DNA from: Granulicella cerasi
GTDB taxonomy: Bacteria; Acidobacteriota; Terriglobia; Terriglobales; Acidobacteriaceae
Assembly: GCF_025685575.1 (NCBI RefSeq)
Contig: NZ_JAGSYD010000002.1
Location: 744,001 to 808,000 of the forward strand
Length of the DNA stretch: 64,000 bases
Direction of reading: 5' to 3'
Shown here: positions 1 through 8,204 of the stretch, one piece after another
How positions within the stretch are numbered: the stretch's first letter is position 1
Layout of the letters: every line of letters starts with the position of its first letter
The notes under the pieces: generated by a model
Database searches by the model: none
Told to the model about the DNA's origin: nothing
Seen by the model: the letters and a program-made list of their open reading frames with translations, nothing else
Program-made: the position numbers and the translations under genes

Positions 1-1
1 C

Positions 2-631
2 AATCGCCTGCTGATGCTCAGCTACCGCCTCGACTATGATCCCATGCACCGCGAGGCCGAGCGCCTCATCAAAGGCGGCGCACTCGGCATCATTCAGCAT
101 GTGCGCGCGAACTTCGGTATCGTCGCCAAAGACGGCTGGCGCATGAACACCGAGACCGCAGGCGGTGGTTCGCTCTTCGACGTTGGCGTCTACCCCGTTC
201 ACGCCCTGCATGAGATCTTCGGCGAAACCAAGCTCACCGCCGCACACATCCTGCAGAACGCCAACGATCTCGAACTCGACACACGCTGGCAAGGCACGCT
301 CGAGAGCGGCGCCACCTTCACCTGCCACTCGTCCTACATCGAACGCGATGCCGACATCCTCGCCGTCCGCGGCTCTAGCGGCATGCTCACACTGCGCAAC
401 GCCTTCGGCTACAAGCGCACACAGCTCGAAGCCGAACTACGCCGTCGTGGGAGCGAAGACATTTCCCTCGCCGACGACAGCAAAGCGCCCACACTCTTCC
501 AGCTTGAGGCCGAGCATCTTGCCGCCTGCGTCCGCGAAGGCGAAACCCTCCGCAGCCCCGGCGAATCAGGCCTTCGCGACCTGCGCACGCTCAAGCAGAT
601 CGAACTCCACGCTACCCGCACGGTGCGTTAG
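2..631 (+). CDS. Gfo/Idh/MocA family oxidoreductase, C-terminal part (5' end outside window)
   Basis: The reading frame is open from base 2, so the gene starts before the window. The visible ~209 residues fit the C-terminal alpha/beta domain of Gfo/Idh/MocA NAD(P)-dependent sugar-type dehydrogenases: an early DYDPMH segment, the glycine-rich GGGSLFDVGVYPVHAL stretch typical of the substrate domain, and a late FQLEAEHLAACVREGE segment that matches the family's usual C-terminal helix. The N-terminal Rossmann fold is not visible, so cofactor and substrate cannot be judged. It converges on the minus-strand glycosyltransferase gene, with only 3 bases between the two stops and no clear terminator. 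Confidence 0.85.
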   Translation, partial: NRLLMLSYRLDYDPMHREAERLIKGGALGIIQHVRANFGIVAKDGWRMNTETAGGGSLFDVGVYPVHALHEIFGETKLTAAHILQNANDLELDTRWQGTLESGATFTCHSSYIERDADILAVRGSSGMLTLRNAFGYKRTQLEAELRRRGSEDISLADDSKAPTLFQLEAEHLAACVREGETLRSPGESGLRDLRTLKQIELHATRTVR

Positions 632-634
632 AGT

Positions 635-1414
635 TCACTGCTGCCGACGCAGCGCATCCCACGCCTTCACATACTTCCAGTGCACATACACCGCATGGTT
701 CACGTGAAAGATCAGCGCGTCGTAACCATCCAGAAAGCCGCCACGGAAGATGTAATTCTTCACGAAGCTGAAGACAGGATTCACCCACGACTGCACGAGC
801 ATCGCGCCTGGCTTCACGCCTTTGCGCAACATCGCCGGCACAGCATCTGAGCTGTACTCGTTCATGTGGTCCAGATAGTTCGCAAAGTCAGGGTAGCCGT
901 AATGCTGCAGATCACTCTTCAGCAATCCCTTGTTGCCGCCATACTGCGGCGTACCGTGGGGACCAATCGACTCGTCCACCACCGCCGAGCCACGACGAAA
1001 CAAACGCAGCTTTGCATCCGGATACAGGCCACCATGACGCATCCACGTCGTCATGAAGATGTTCAGCCGCGGAATGTAATACGCCTCGAACTGCGGCTGC
1101 GCGCCCAGCTCTCGTTGAATTTCTGCAGCCAACTCCGACGTCACGACTTCATCCGCGTCGAGCAGCAGAATCCAGTCCCCTGTGCACTTCGCGATGGCAA
1201 TATTCTTCTGCTCCGGATGCCCCTTGAAGTCGAGGTTCCAGTGGTGCTGCGCACCATGCTCGCGCACGATCTCCGGCGTCCGGTCCTTTGACCCCGAGTC
1301 CACCACGATGATCTCGTCAACCCATCCCTGCAGCGCCGCCAGCGTGCGTGGGAGGTTCTTCTCCTCGTTGCGCGCAATCATCGCGACAGAAATGCGTGTG
1401 CCGTTTGCGAGCAT
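635..1414 (-). CDS. Glycosyltransferase family 2 (WaaE/KdtX-like)
   Basis: A 259-residue protein with an N-terminal GT-A fold. ISVAMIARNEEKNLPRTL and the EIIVVDSGSKDRT segment form the nucleotide-sugar site, and the LLLDADE motif at about residues 83-89 gives the metal-binding DxD (Asp86/Asp88). The C-terminal third has the YxxHxxxYSSD-like helix and hydrophobic stretches seen in LPS-core beta-glucosyltransferases of the WaaE/KdtX type. It probably adds a sugar to lipid A core, O-antigen or another envelope glycan on the cytoplasmic face; the acceptor cannot be told. It is the last gene of a minus-strand operon, 3 bases after the thioesterase stop codon. ATG start. Confidence 0.85.
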   Translation of the reverse strand: MLANGTRISVAMIARNEEKNLPRTLAALQGWVDEIIVVDSGSKDRTPEIVREHGAQHHWNLDFKGHPEQKNIAIAKCTGDWILLLDADEVVTSELAAEIQRELGAQPQFEAYYIPRLNIFMTTWMRHGGLYPDAKLRLFRRGSAVVDESIGPHGTPQYGGNKGLLKSDLQHYGYPDFANYLDHMNEYSSDAVPAMLRKGVKPGAMLVQSWVNPVFSFVKNYIFRGGFLDGYDALIFHVNHAVYVHWKYVKAWDALRRQQ

Positions 1415-1417
1415 CGT

Positions 1418-1861
1418 CTATGCCTCATCCTTTGCAGGCAACAGCTTCTCAAATCGCTCCGCAAAACGCGCCGGAATCCGCGTCCGCTTCATCTCGCGAT
1501 CGACGACCACGTGCACCGTCTCGCCTGTCGCAAGCTCTGCGCCATCGCTCTCGCGCACCACGGAGTACGTGAAACGAATGATCGATCCACGCGCCTCAGC
1601 AAGCTTGGTCCGCACCAGAATCTCATCGTCATAACGAGCAGGCGACTTATAGCGCACGTTGACGTTCACCACGGCGATCAGTGCGTTGTCCTCACGCTCC
1701 ATCGCCGCGTAATCCAAGCCCGTCTCACGCACGAACTCGACGCGGCCCACCTCCATCCAGACCAGATAATTCGCGTGATACACCACGCCCATCTGGTCGG
1801 TTTCGGCATAGCGCACGCGCAGCCGAGTCTCGGAGAATCCACGTTCGAGCAAAGCTTCCAT
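1418..1861 (-). CDS. Acyl-CoA thioesterase, YbgC/4-hydroxybenzoyl-CoA thioesterase family
   Basis: A hot-dog-fold protein of 147 residues. The segment VRYAETDQMGVVYHANYLVW at residues 17-36 is the family signature, with the catalytic Asp22 and the G-V-V-Y-H-A-N-Y helix. It is expected to hydrolyse an acyl-CoA or acyl-ACP. YbgC homologues sit with tol-pal genes in many bacteria, but here it lies between an HMG-CoA-lyase-like gene and a glycosyltransferase. The ATG at 1861 is preferred because it gives the usual family length. An in-frame TTG at 1891 would add 10 residues and overlap the upstream gene by 8 bases. Confidence 0.88.
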   Translation of the reverse strand: MEALLERGFSETRLRVRYAETDQMGVVYHANYLVWMEVGRVEFVRETGLDYAAMEREDNALIAVVNVNVRYKSPARYDDEILVRTKLAEARGSIIRFTYSVVRESDGAELATGETVHVVVDREMKRTRIPARFAERFEKLLPAKDEA

Positions 1862-1883
1862 CGGCGATAGTGTACCTGCGCGC

Positions 1884-2735
1884 TCAGCCAAAACGCTTCG
1901 CCAGATCAGCCGTCGCCGTTACCAACCCATCGAGCGGACGCAGACGCGGAAGCTCCGCCCCCGCTTCTCGCAGCGCGGCGATCAACACCTCCGTCGGCAG
2001 CATCGGAGCAGCTGCATCGCCGACAAGCTCGAGCGCCCCGCGACCAGCGACACAGCTATCGAAGCGGCGGCAACCAGCAGCGTAAGCAGCCTTCACCTTG
2101 CCCGCCATCTCACTGCGTCCACCGCGCAGACGCACGCCGATCTCCACGTTGTCATGCACGTCCAGCGCGAGCGACATCACCGCGCCGACGAGATTCGCGT
2201 CGGCAACACCAGCCGTGTCGGCCAACGTCACCTGCTCCACGCCCGCGTCCATCAGCAGGTCCACCGCGCTCACCACCTCGTCCACATCCCACGCGTCGCG
2301 ATACGGATTGCCAAACGCCATCGCCACATACGCGACCATGTCGAGGCCAGCCTTGTAGGCGATCTCACCAATCTGCTCAAGCTGTTCGAGCGCGTCTTCA
2401 GGCGTCTGTCGCTGGCTGCGATCGAGGAAAGTCGGCGAGATCGAGTACGAGAACCCGAGCGTCGACACCGCGCGCGTCTTCACCGCCTGCTTCGCGCCAT
2501 CCGCATCGACGACCAGGCCGATGATCTCCACATCGTCCGGCGGATCGAGATACTCCAATACCTCTTCAGCGTCCGCAAGCTGCGGCACAAAGCGAGGGCT
2601 CACGAAGCCCACGGCATCCATGTGCTGAAATCCGGTCTCCACCAACGCACGCAGATAGCGCGCCTTATCTTCGAGCCGCACCGGTCGGCGGAGGCTCTGG
2701 AACAAATCTCTCGGGCTTTCAACAATCTTGACCAT
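1884..2735 (-). CDS. HMG-CoA-lyase-like TIM-barrel protein with altered active site
   Basis: About 283 residues that align along their whole length with the HMGL-like family (hydroxymethylglutaryl-CoA lyase). The N-terminal ESPRD keeps the Arg-Asp pair of the catalytic entrance, and TLADTAGVA and FDSCVAG match conserved strands. However, the HxH metal-binding segment (HFHDT in known lyases) reads RLRGG at about residues 202-206, and the GLGGCPYA loop with the catalytic cysteine reads GRGALELVG. It therefore probably lacks classical lyase activity, and its substrate is unknown. ATG at 2735 shares one base with the upstream stop (TGATG); a GTG at 2738 is equally possible. Confidence 0.75.
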   Translation of the reverse strand: MVKIVESPRDLFQSLRRPVRLEDKARYLRALVETGFQHMDAVGFVSPRFVPQLADAEEVLEYLDPPDDVEIIGLVVDADGAKQAVKTRAVSTLGFSYSISPTFLDRSQRQTPEDALEQLEQIGEIAYKAGLDMVAYVAMAFGNPYRDAWDVDEVVSAVDLLMDAGVEQVTLADTAGVADANLVGAVMSLALDVHDNVEIGVRLRGGRSEMAGKVKAAYAAGCRRFDSCVAGRGALELVGDAAAPMLPTEVLIAALREAGAELPRLRPLDGLVTATADLAKRFG

Positions 2736-3061
2736 CACGTTCTATTCTCTCGCATCAACATGCGCCTGCGCTCGGCACGTAGCGTTCGCCATTTCCAAAG
2801 ATCAATCGTCAGTCCCCGCAGAAAGCCGATAGCTGAAACAAGCCAGAGGAAGGCACAAAGGTTCAGCCATGGCGGCGTACGGCTCGTAAGCTGACAGGGA
2901 TCGAACGCTACACCTTCGCGAGGTGTGTCACGAGCTGAACTCGCGTCATGTGTTCGTTGAAATTCGCGACACGAACGCAAATCGTCCCATCCTCCCGCGA
3001 TCATCCCACCCGTCGCGATGAGCAACAGAACCAGCCAGCAAATAGTCCGCTTCGAGATCAT
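2735..3061 (-). CDS. Small two-TM membrane protein of unknown function
   Basis: A 108-residue protein with two predicted transmembrane helices (about residues 7-25 and 66-84) separated by a polar loop with two cysteines (SCREF and DPCQL). The C-terminus is very basic (RTLRAERRRMLMREN), suggesting it lies in the cytoplasm with the loop outside. I recognise no family. The ATG at 3061 is the first gene of the minus-strand operon, 53 bp from the divergent nicotinamidase start. Its stop is fused with the start of the HMG-CoA-lyase-like gene, so the two are probably translationally coupled. Confidence 0.6.
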   Translation of the reverse strand: MISKRTICWLVLLLIATGGMIAGGWDDLRSCREFQRTHDASSARDTPREGVAFDPCQLTSRTPPWLNLCAFLWLVSAIGFLRGLTIDLWKWRTLRAERRRMLMRENRT

Positions 3062-3114
3062 CCGTACCTCGCTCGTGCCATTGCGAAACGATACCGCAGG
3101 CGTATGCTCACCCC

Positions 3115-3744
3115 ATGCCTCAGAAGTCGCTCGAACTCCGCCCTACCGACGCGCTCCTCGTCATCGACATGCAGCATGACTTCCTTCCCGGAGGCGCGCT
3201 CGGCGTCGACGGTGGCGATAGCATCATCGCACCGATTGAGCAGCTTGCGCAGCAATTTGAGCACGTCATCCTCACCGCGGACTGGCACCCCGCCGGGCAC
3301 ATCTCGTTTGCCTCCACGCACGGCAAGCAGCCGTTCGTGGACATCCACGAGGCTCCCTACGGCAAGCAGCATCTGTGGCCCGATCACTGCCTCCAGTGCA
3401 CGCGCGGCGCGGAGATCGCCGTCAACATCCCGCACGCAGAGCTGATCCTCCGCAAAGGCTTTCGCCGCGAGATCGACAGCTACTCCGCCTTCCTCGAGAA
3501 CGACAAGACCACGCCGACGGGGCTCGCGGGCTACCTGCGCGAACGCGGCCTCACTCGCATCTTCCTTTGCGGACTTGCGTATGACTATTGCGTCGGCAAT
3601 TCAGCACTCGACGCGGCCAAGCTCGGCTTTGAAGCGGTCGTGCTCGAAGACCTTACGCGGGCCGTTGCACCTTCCACAGCCCAGACGATGCAGATGCTCT
3701 TCGACGCCGCGAACATCACGCAGCGCAACCTGAGCGAAAATTAG
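3115..3744 (+). CDS. pncA: Nicotinamidase (PncA family)
   Basis: A 209-residue cysteine hydrolase of the isochorismatase-like family, converting nicotinamide to nicotinate in NAD salvage. The catalytic triad is visible: Asp18 in VIDMQHDF, Lys114 in LRKGF and Cys159 in AYDYCVGNSALDA. The TADWHPAGH segment carries the metal ligands Asp56 and His58, with a further His nearby. WPDHCLQCTRGAEI also matches nicotinamidases rather than general isochorismatases. ATG start; divergent from the minus-strand operon. It is followed by about 235 bases without a gene. Confidence 0.95.
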   Translation: MPQKSLELRPTDALLVIDMQHDFLPGGALGVDGGDSIIAPIEQLAQQFEHVILTADWHPAGHISFASTHGKQPFVDIHEAPYGKQHLWPDHCLQCTRGAEIAVNIPHAELILRKGFRREIDSYSAFLENDKTTPTGLAGYLRERGLTRIFLCGLAYDYCVGNSALDAAKLGFEAVVLEDLTRAVAPSTAQTMQMLFDAANITQRNLSEN

Positions 3745-3856
3745 ACCTCCATCCCCTTTCGGCACAACGCGATAGCGGGCGAACCATCGCGCTCCGCCTG
3801 AACCCGGTGTTTACTACCTAGGTTCTCTTCCAGCTTTCCTCCTACTTTTTGGGGAG

Positions 3857-3869
3857 TATCTCCGAGATA
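3857..3869. promoter_or_regulatory. 13-bp palindrome TATCTC-C-GAGATA upstream of the HTH gene
   Basis: Perfect 6-bp inverted repeat around one base, 110 bp before the start of the zinc-ribbon HTH gene and 4 bp before a TTGACT hexamer at 3874-3879 that could be a -35 box. No good -10 hexamer follows at 17-18 bp, so the promoter itself is weakly supported. The palindrome may be an operator, perhaps for autoregulation. Confidence 0.35.
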
Positions 3870-3979
3870 ACCCTTGACTCACTCGATACGGGGTGTCACT
3901 CTAGGCACATCGTTCACCTCCGTTATCGGACGTGACTGGTCGGCGCCCCGCTCTGGCAGCCGTCCGCGAAAACTAAATA

Positions 3980-4549
3980 ATGGCAATCTCGATGACGCCC
4001 GTCGCCGTCGCAACCGCAGCACACGAGGTCGCGGCTGATCGCGAAGTCCTCAAGTGCGATCATTGCAAGCTGGTCCAGTTCCGGACCGCAAGCGATATCT
4101 GCCGCCGCTGCAAGAAGTCCTTGCTGCCGGAGCTTCCCAAGACCCAGTCCACCATTTCGCTCGTCCCGGCGCCTGTCGAGGAAGAAGCCGAAGGTACGAT
4201 CCAGGTCGCAACGGCTGTCCGTGATCTGCGCCGCGTGCGCAACCTCTCGCAGCGCCAGCTTGCGGCTCGCATGAACGTGCCCCGCACCTACATTTCCAAG
4301 ATCGAAAACGGCAAGGCGATGCCGACGCTGTCTTCGCTGGACCGCCTCGCAAAGGCCCTGCAGGTGGACATTTCTGCCCTGCTCCGTGATGCGCCGACGC
4401 GCCACAAGGACGAGGCCGCCATGCTGACCTCGGACCCGTTCCTGGCCGAGATCGCCAAGTACGCCGCGCACCTGAACTCGACGCAGAAGTCGATCTTCCT
4501 CAACCATGTGCGTGAACTCGCACAGGGCCGCAGCCGCAAGTTGGCCTAA
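3980..4549 (+). CDS. Zinc-ribbon / XRE-type HTH transcriptional regulator
   Basis: A 189-residue protein with an N-terminal zinc ribbon (Cys26-x2-Cys29 ... Cys41-x2-Cys44) and a complete XRE/Cro helix-turn-helix at about residues 76-135, where VRDLRRVRNLSQRQLAARM leads into the recognition helix and ISKIENGKAMPT. The C-terminal part is an uncharacterised helical domain. It likely binds DNA as a dimer; no target is proven. It lies just upstream of uppS on the same strand, so a role in envelope or isoprenoid gene control is possible. There is no obvious Shine-Dalgarno before the ATG, so translation may rely on an A-rich leader. Confidence 0.85.
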   Translation: MAISMTPVAVATAAHEVAADREVLKCDHCKLVQFRTASDICRRCKKSLLPELPKTQSTISLVPAPVEEEAEGTIQVATAVRDLRRVRNLSQRQLAARMNVPRTYISKIENGKAMPTLSSLDRLAKALQVDISALLRDAPTRHKDEAAMLTSDPFLAEIAKYAAHLNSTQKSIFLNHVRELAQGRSRKLA

Positions 4550-4696
4550 GCCCCGCACGCTCGCTCGGCCGAACGAAGCGGGCTGCTACAACCTCTTTTC
4601 CTCAGGCGTCGTGGCCTCGCACTCCATTCTGTGGAGAGCGGTGGCTGCGACGCCTCTCCATTTTTGCTAACCTTGCGAGGAGCGAGAGCAACACCC

Positions 4697-5611
4697 TTGG
4701 CCCAGCAACAAACATCCCGCATCTACGAGCGCTCCAACCGCGCGCATGAACTGACGCCTGACGAGCGCCGCATCTACGATGCGCTCGACCAGAGCCGCAT
4801 GCCGCAGCACGTCGCCATCATCATGGACGGCAACGGCCGCTGGGCCGGCAAGCGGGCGCTGAAGCGCTTTCTCGGCCATCAGCAGGGCGCTGAAAGCGTG
4901 CAGTACGTCGTCGAAACCGCCTCGCGCATCGACGTGCCGTGGATCACGCTCTATGCCTTCTCCATCGAAAATAATTTGCGCCGCCCCGAGACCGAAGTCG
5001 GCTTCCTGATGAAGCTGCTCAAGAGCTTCCTTGTGGCGAACGTCGATCGCATGAACGCGAACAACATCCGCATGGCTTACATCGGTCGCACACACGAGCT
5101 GAGCGACGACGTGCAGGAGACCATGCGCTGGGCCGAGGAGCAGACCGCCAGGAACACCGGCACCACGCTCACCCTCGCGCTCAACTACGGCTCGCGCGCC
5201 GAAATCGTCGACTCCGCTCGCAGTGTCGTCGCAAAGATGTTCGCCGAAGCGCACCAGCGCGGCATCTCCATCGAAGACATGCTCGCCGCGGAAGGCGGTG
5301 ATGTTGAAGCGATCGCCGCACGCATCGACGAAAACACGATGGCGCAGAACCTCTATACCGCGCACATGCCCGACCCCGATCTGGTCATTCGTACCTCGGG
5401 CGAGCAGCGTATCTCGAACTTCCTGCTGTGGCAGCTTGCTTACTCGGAGATCTTCGTCACCGATCGCCTATGGCCGGACTTCCGTGGCCAGCATCTGCTC
5501 GAAGCCATCCAGTCCTACCAGCAGCGTGAACGCCGTTTCGGCGGTCTGGGCGAGACCACCGACGAGAACCTCAGCGACGTGCTGCCAAGCGAAGCCGAAC
5601 TCGCACGCTAA
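4697..5611 (+). CDS. uppS: Isoprenyl transferase (undecaprenyl diphosphate synthase)
   Basis: cis-Prenyltransferase that condenses farnesyl diphosphate with isopentenyl diphosphate to make the C55 carrier for peptidoglycan and O-antigen. The signature HVAIIMDGNGRWA, with its catalytic Asp, sits near residue 44, and the second signature DPDLVIRTSGEQRISNFLLWQ is intact. The family usually starts about 10 residues before HVAII, so this protein has an N-terminal extension of roughly 35 residues. The TTG at 4697 is chosen because a GAGGAG lies 12-17 bases upstream; alternatives are GTG 4631 and ATG 4799. Confidence 0.95.
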   Translation: MAQQQTSRIYERSNRAHELTPDERRIYDALDQSRMPQHVAIIMDGNGRWAGKRALKRFLGHQQGAESVQYVVETASRIDVPWITLYAFSIENNLRRPETEVGFLMKLLKSFLVANVDRMNANNIRMAYIGRTHELSDDVQETMRWAEEQTARNTGTTLTLALNYGSRAEIVDSARSVVAKMFAEAHQRGISIEDMLAAEGGDVEAIAARIDENTMAQNLYTAHMPDPDLVIRTSGEQRISNFLLWQLAYSEIFVTDRLWPDFRGQHLLEAIQSYQQRERRFGGLGETTDENLSDVLPSEAELAR

Positions 5612-5685
5612 CAAAATACTTCCGTCTCAAGAAAACTTTTTGCACGGGCTTGCGTTCTCACTAATCACTGAGAGGTTGAGCCGCA

Positions 5686-6045
5686 ATGCACACCGCACGT
5701 CGCACATACGCCTTTGTCGTAGCTGCGATGCTCTGCTGCGTTCTGCTCTTCAGCCAGACCGCGCACCTGACGCACAAGGTCGCGCATCAGGCGAACCTCG
5801 AACGCTGCGCCCAGCCGCTGATCAAGCTTGGCGCAACGGCTCCGCAGACGAAGTTCGCCTTGCTGCGTACCGTCTTCAACACACAGCCTCAACCGCCGTT
5901 CACAAGCAACACACCGCTTGCTGCAGCGCTGGCGCTTGCTGCGCTGTTCCTGCTCCGCAACGAGATCAAGCGCAGCTACACGAGCTGCGAGCGCCAGGTC
6001 CTCCGTGTCGCTCCGCAGCGTGATCGCTTCACTCTCCGCGAATAG
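5686..6045 (+). CDS. Small membrane protein of unknown function
   Basis: A 119-residue protein with an N-terminal hydrophobic helix (about residues 8-26) and a second Ala/Leu-rich helix (about 78-92), joined by a polar loop of roughly 50 residues; the tail is basic. A GAGAGG Shine-Dalgarno lies 10 bases before the ATG. It sits between uppS and the exported protein before cdsA, all on the plus strand. No family is recognised. A minus-strand open frame covers the same bases, but the ribosome site and the membrane pattern favour the plus strand. Confidence 0.55.
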   Translation: MHTARRTYAFVVAAMLCCVLLFSQTAHLTHKVAHQANLERCAQPLIKLGATAPQTKFALLRTVFNTQPQPPFTSNTPLAAALALAALFLLRNEIKRSYTSCERQVLRVAPQRDRFTLRE

Positions 6046-6211
6046 CCTCGCACGACAACTCCCTTGCTCACCCCACCCTGAACTCACCGCGTAGCCACAC
6101 GCGCTGAGTCCCCCATGAGCATTTCCGAGCCTTCACGCCGCTGCACCCATCGGTGCGGCCCAGTGCGCCCGGATTCGCAGGCCCACGTGGCCTGCAGGAG
6201 AGGAACCAGTC

Positions 6212-6943
6212 ATGCGCATCATCTATCGTATTCAGTCCGCCATCGCGGCCATGCTCGTCGCCGCCATCGTCGCGACCCCGCTTGCACACGCGCAGCAGCC
6301 GCAACAATCTCCCGCCTCCGTCTCCCCCGAGGTGGAAGCCCAGCAGCTGCTACAACAGGCCCACACCATCGCCATCGTCGACGTCAGCCAGCCCTTCGGC
6401 TGGTCGGAGGCCGAGGTCAACGCCACACCACTCCTGCAAGCAGCCATGCGCGCATGGGGCCAGTTCAAAATCACCCGTGACCCGTCGAAGGCAGATGTGG
6501 TCTTTGAGATCAGCCCCACCAGACAGCCCTACACCTACTACTCTCCGCACGGCGTCGCCTATCACGGCCACAATCCCTACCTGCAGCTGACGGTCGTCGA
6601 TCCAAAGACCGAGGATCCGCTCTGGAGCATCACGGTGCCTGCCCTCACAGGCTACGATCACACCCGCGACCTCTTCGCCATGTCGATCGGCAACGTCGTC
6701 AGCCAGGTGAAACTGCTGGATGGCGTCGCACTCACGCCCCAGGAAACGAGCGACCTCGGCTACCTTGACCGTAAGATCGCACACGATCGCAAGGTCGCCA
6801 GAACTGCGGGTTTCATCGTCATTGGCGTCTTCGTCGCCGCCACGGTGGGAGGCATCGTCGCTTTCCGCCACTCGGTCGATAACGCCAAGAAAGCGCAGGA
6901 GCAGTTCTGCCAGGAGAATCACATGCCGAATTGCGCGGTATAG
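6212..6943 (+). CDS. Exported protein with C-terminal membrane anchor, unknown function
   Basis: A 243-residue protein with a classical signal peptide (cleavage likely after AHA, residue 27), a globular domain of about 150 residues (VDVSQPFGWSEAEV ... DVVFEISPTR ... LTVVDPKTEDPLWSI), and one transmembrane helix at about residues 195-217 followed by a short tail with two cysteines. The central domain looks like the small domain of unknown function common in acidobacterial lipoprotein-like proteins that measure or bind something in the periplasm; I cannot name it. The AGGAGAGG ribosome site 9 bases upstream fixes the ATG. It is encoded just before cdsA. Confidence 0.7.
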   Translation: MRIIYRIQSAIAAMLVAAIVATPLAHAQQPQQSPASVSPEVEAQQLLQQAHTIAIVDVSQPFGWSEAEVNATPLLQAAMRAWGQFKITRDPSKADVVFEISPTRQPYTYYSPHGVAYHGHNPYLQLTVVDPKTEDPLWSITVPALTGYDHTRDLFAMSIGNVVSQVKLLDGVALTPQETSDLGYLDRKIAHDRKVARTAGFIVIGVFVAATVGGIVAFRHSVDNAKKAQEQFCQENHMPNCAV

Positions 6944-7000
6944 CCGGCGTGGGGCCGTCGAGTGCATCCGGCGGCCCCGCGTTATATCCTCAACTACGAA

Positions 7001-7846
7001 ATGAAGCGCATCCTCACAGCAATTGTTCTGATCGCCATCGTCGTCTCGCTTGTGCTACTCGGCAAGCTGTGGATGATCACGCTCCTCGCCGGAGCCATCG
7101 CCGTGCTCGCTGCGCTGGAGTACCGCACCATCTCTGCCGCCATGAAGAGCCCTGTGCCCATGTGGTGGACCATCGGTGCCATCGCGCTCTTCTTCCTCGC
7201 CGTCTTCCTGCGACCGCAGGACACCATCACGGCCGTCGTCTTCTCCACGCTTGTCCTCTTTGCGTGGAACGCTCTCGCCACTGGCGTGGACCGCGTGCTC
7301 GGCGAAACCGCCTCGGGCGTGCTGCTACTCGTCTACATCGCCTATCCGCTCACGCTGCTGCCGCAAATCTGGTCGCTCGAAAACGGCACCGCGCTCCTGC
7401 TCTTCCTCTTCCTTTGCGTCTGGTGCGGAGACATCGCCGCGCTCTACGTCGGCAAGAACTTCGGCAAGCGCAAGCTCGCGCCCACACTCTCACCGAACAA
7501 GACCTGGGAAGGCGCGATCGCCTCGGTCGTCGCCGCAGTGGGCTTCGGCATGGCGCTCATCGCGCTCGGCAACTGGCTTTCGACCAACGGCTCCGGCTAC
7601 ACGCGCCTGCATACCTCGGCACCGTGGTGGGAATACGTTCTGCTCGCCATCCTGCTGAACATCGCCGCACAGTTCGGCGACCTGCTTGAGTCTGCGCTCA
7701 AGCGCGGCGCAGGCGTGAAGGACTCCGGCACACTGCTCCCCGGCCACGGTGGCGTCCTCGACCGCATCGACGCGCTGCTACTCGCCGCGCCCGTGCTGTG
7801 GTTTGTCTGGGTCGTGAAGGAATACTTCTCACTCGGCAGCTTCTAG
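7001..7846 (+). CDS. cdsA: Phosphatidate cytidylyltransferase
   Basis: An integral membrane enzyme of 281 residues that makes CDP-diacylglycerol from CTP and phosphatidic acid. The C-terminal CDS signature is clear: LESALKRGAGVKDSGTLLPG followed by HGGVLDRIDALLLAAP. The SPNKTWEGA segment precedes it, and about eight hydrophobic helices are seen. ATG at 7001 is chosen because it begins directly at the first membrane segment (MKRILTAIVLIAIV); an upstream GTG at 6962 would add 13 unlikely residues. uppS, cdsA, dxr and rseP form a widely conserved block, here split by the PAAR and GMC genes. Confidence 0.95.
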   Translation: MKRILTAIVLIAIVVSLVLLGKLWMITLLAGAIAVLAALEYRTISAAMKSPVPMWWTIGAIALFFLAVFLRPQDTITAVVFSTLVLFAWNALATGVDRVLGETASGVLLLVYIAYPLTLLPQIWSLENGTALLLFLFLCVWCGDIAALYVGKNFGKRKLAPTLSPNKTWEGAIASVVAAVGFGMALIALGNWLSTNGSGYTRLHTSAPWWEYVLLAILLNIAAQFGDLLESALKRGAGVKDSGTLLPGHGGVLDRIDALLLAAPVLWFVWVVKEYFSLGSF

Positions 7847-7864
7847 CGCGGGTATAGTCCTCGC

Positions 7865-8194
7865 ATGAGTGACTCCCCTCCGAAGCTTTCCCTGCAGGAA
7901 CAGATCGAAGCTCTGCAGCAGCGTCTTGCCTTGCTCGAATCGATTGTGCAATACGACGAGCACACCGACTCGCTGACGTTGCGCGCTTGTGGCCACACGA
8001 TCACCCTCGACGGCAACGGGGTCACGGTAGCCAGCCAAACGACGCTGACGTTGAGCGCCGGCACGGAGGCAGCAATTTCCGGGGTCAACGTTACGCATAC
8101 AGCTCTCGCGAACTTCACTGCGAAAGGCAACTCCGCGGAGCTTTCCTCCTCTGGCGAGACCGTCGTCAAAGGCGCACTGGTCATGATCAACTAG
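7865..8194 (+). CDS. Small coiled-coil / gp5-VgrG-type beta-helix protein
   Basis: A 109-residue protein. Residues 9-30 (LSLQEQIEALQQRLALLESI region) form a short coiled coil. From about residue 38 the chain shows alternating hydrophobic and Thr/Ser/Gly residues in short strands (ITLDGNGVTVASQTTLTLSA and onward), the pattern of the triple-stranded gp5/VgrG C-terminal needle. It lies 10 bases before a PAAR gene, which fits a spike shaft carrying a PAAR tip. It lacks the base-plate and OB domains of a full VgrG. The assignment is by pattern and context only. Confidence 0.6.
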   Translation: MSDSPPKLSLQEQIEALQQRLALLESIVQYDEHTDSLTLRACGHTITLDGNGVTVASQTTLTLSAGTEAAISGVNVTHTALANFTAKGNSAELSSSGETVVKGALVMIN

Positions 8195-8204
8195 CGAGGT
8201 TCCG

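Noticed and set aside
3923..4558. 211-residue minus-strand frame opposite the zinc-ribbon HTH gene
   Set aside because: The plus-strand protein has a zinc ribbon and an HTH; the minus frame is its shadow.
5665..6087. 140-residue minus-strand frame opposite the small membrane protein after uppS
   Set aside because: The plus-strand frame has a good ribosome site and two membrane helices; the minus frame is Arg/Glu/Ala-rich without domains.
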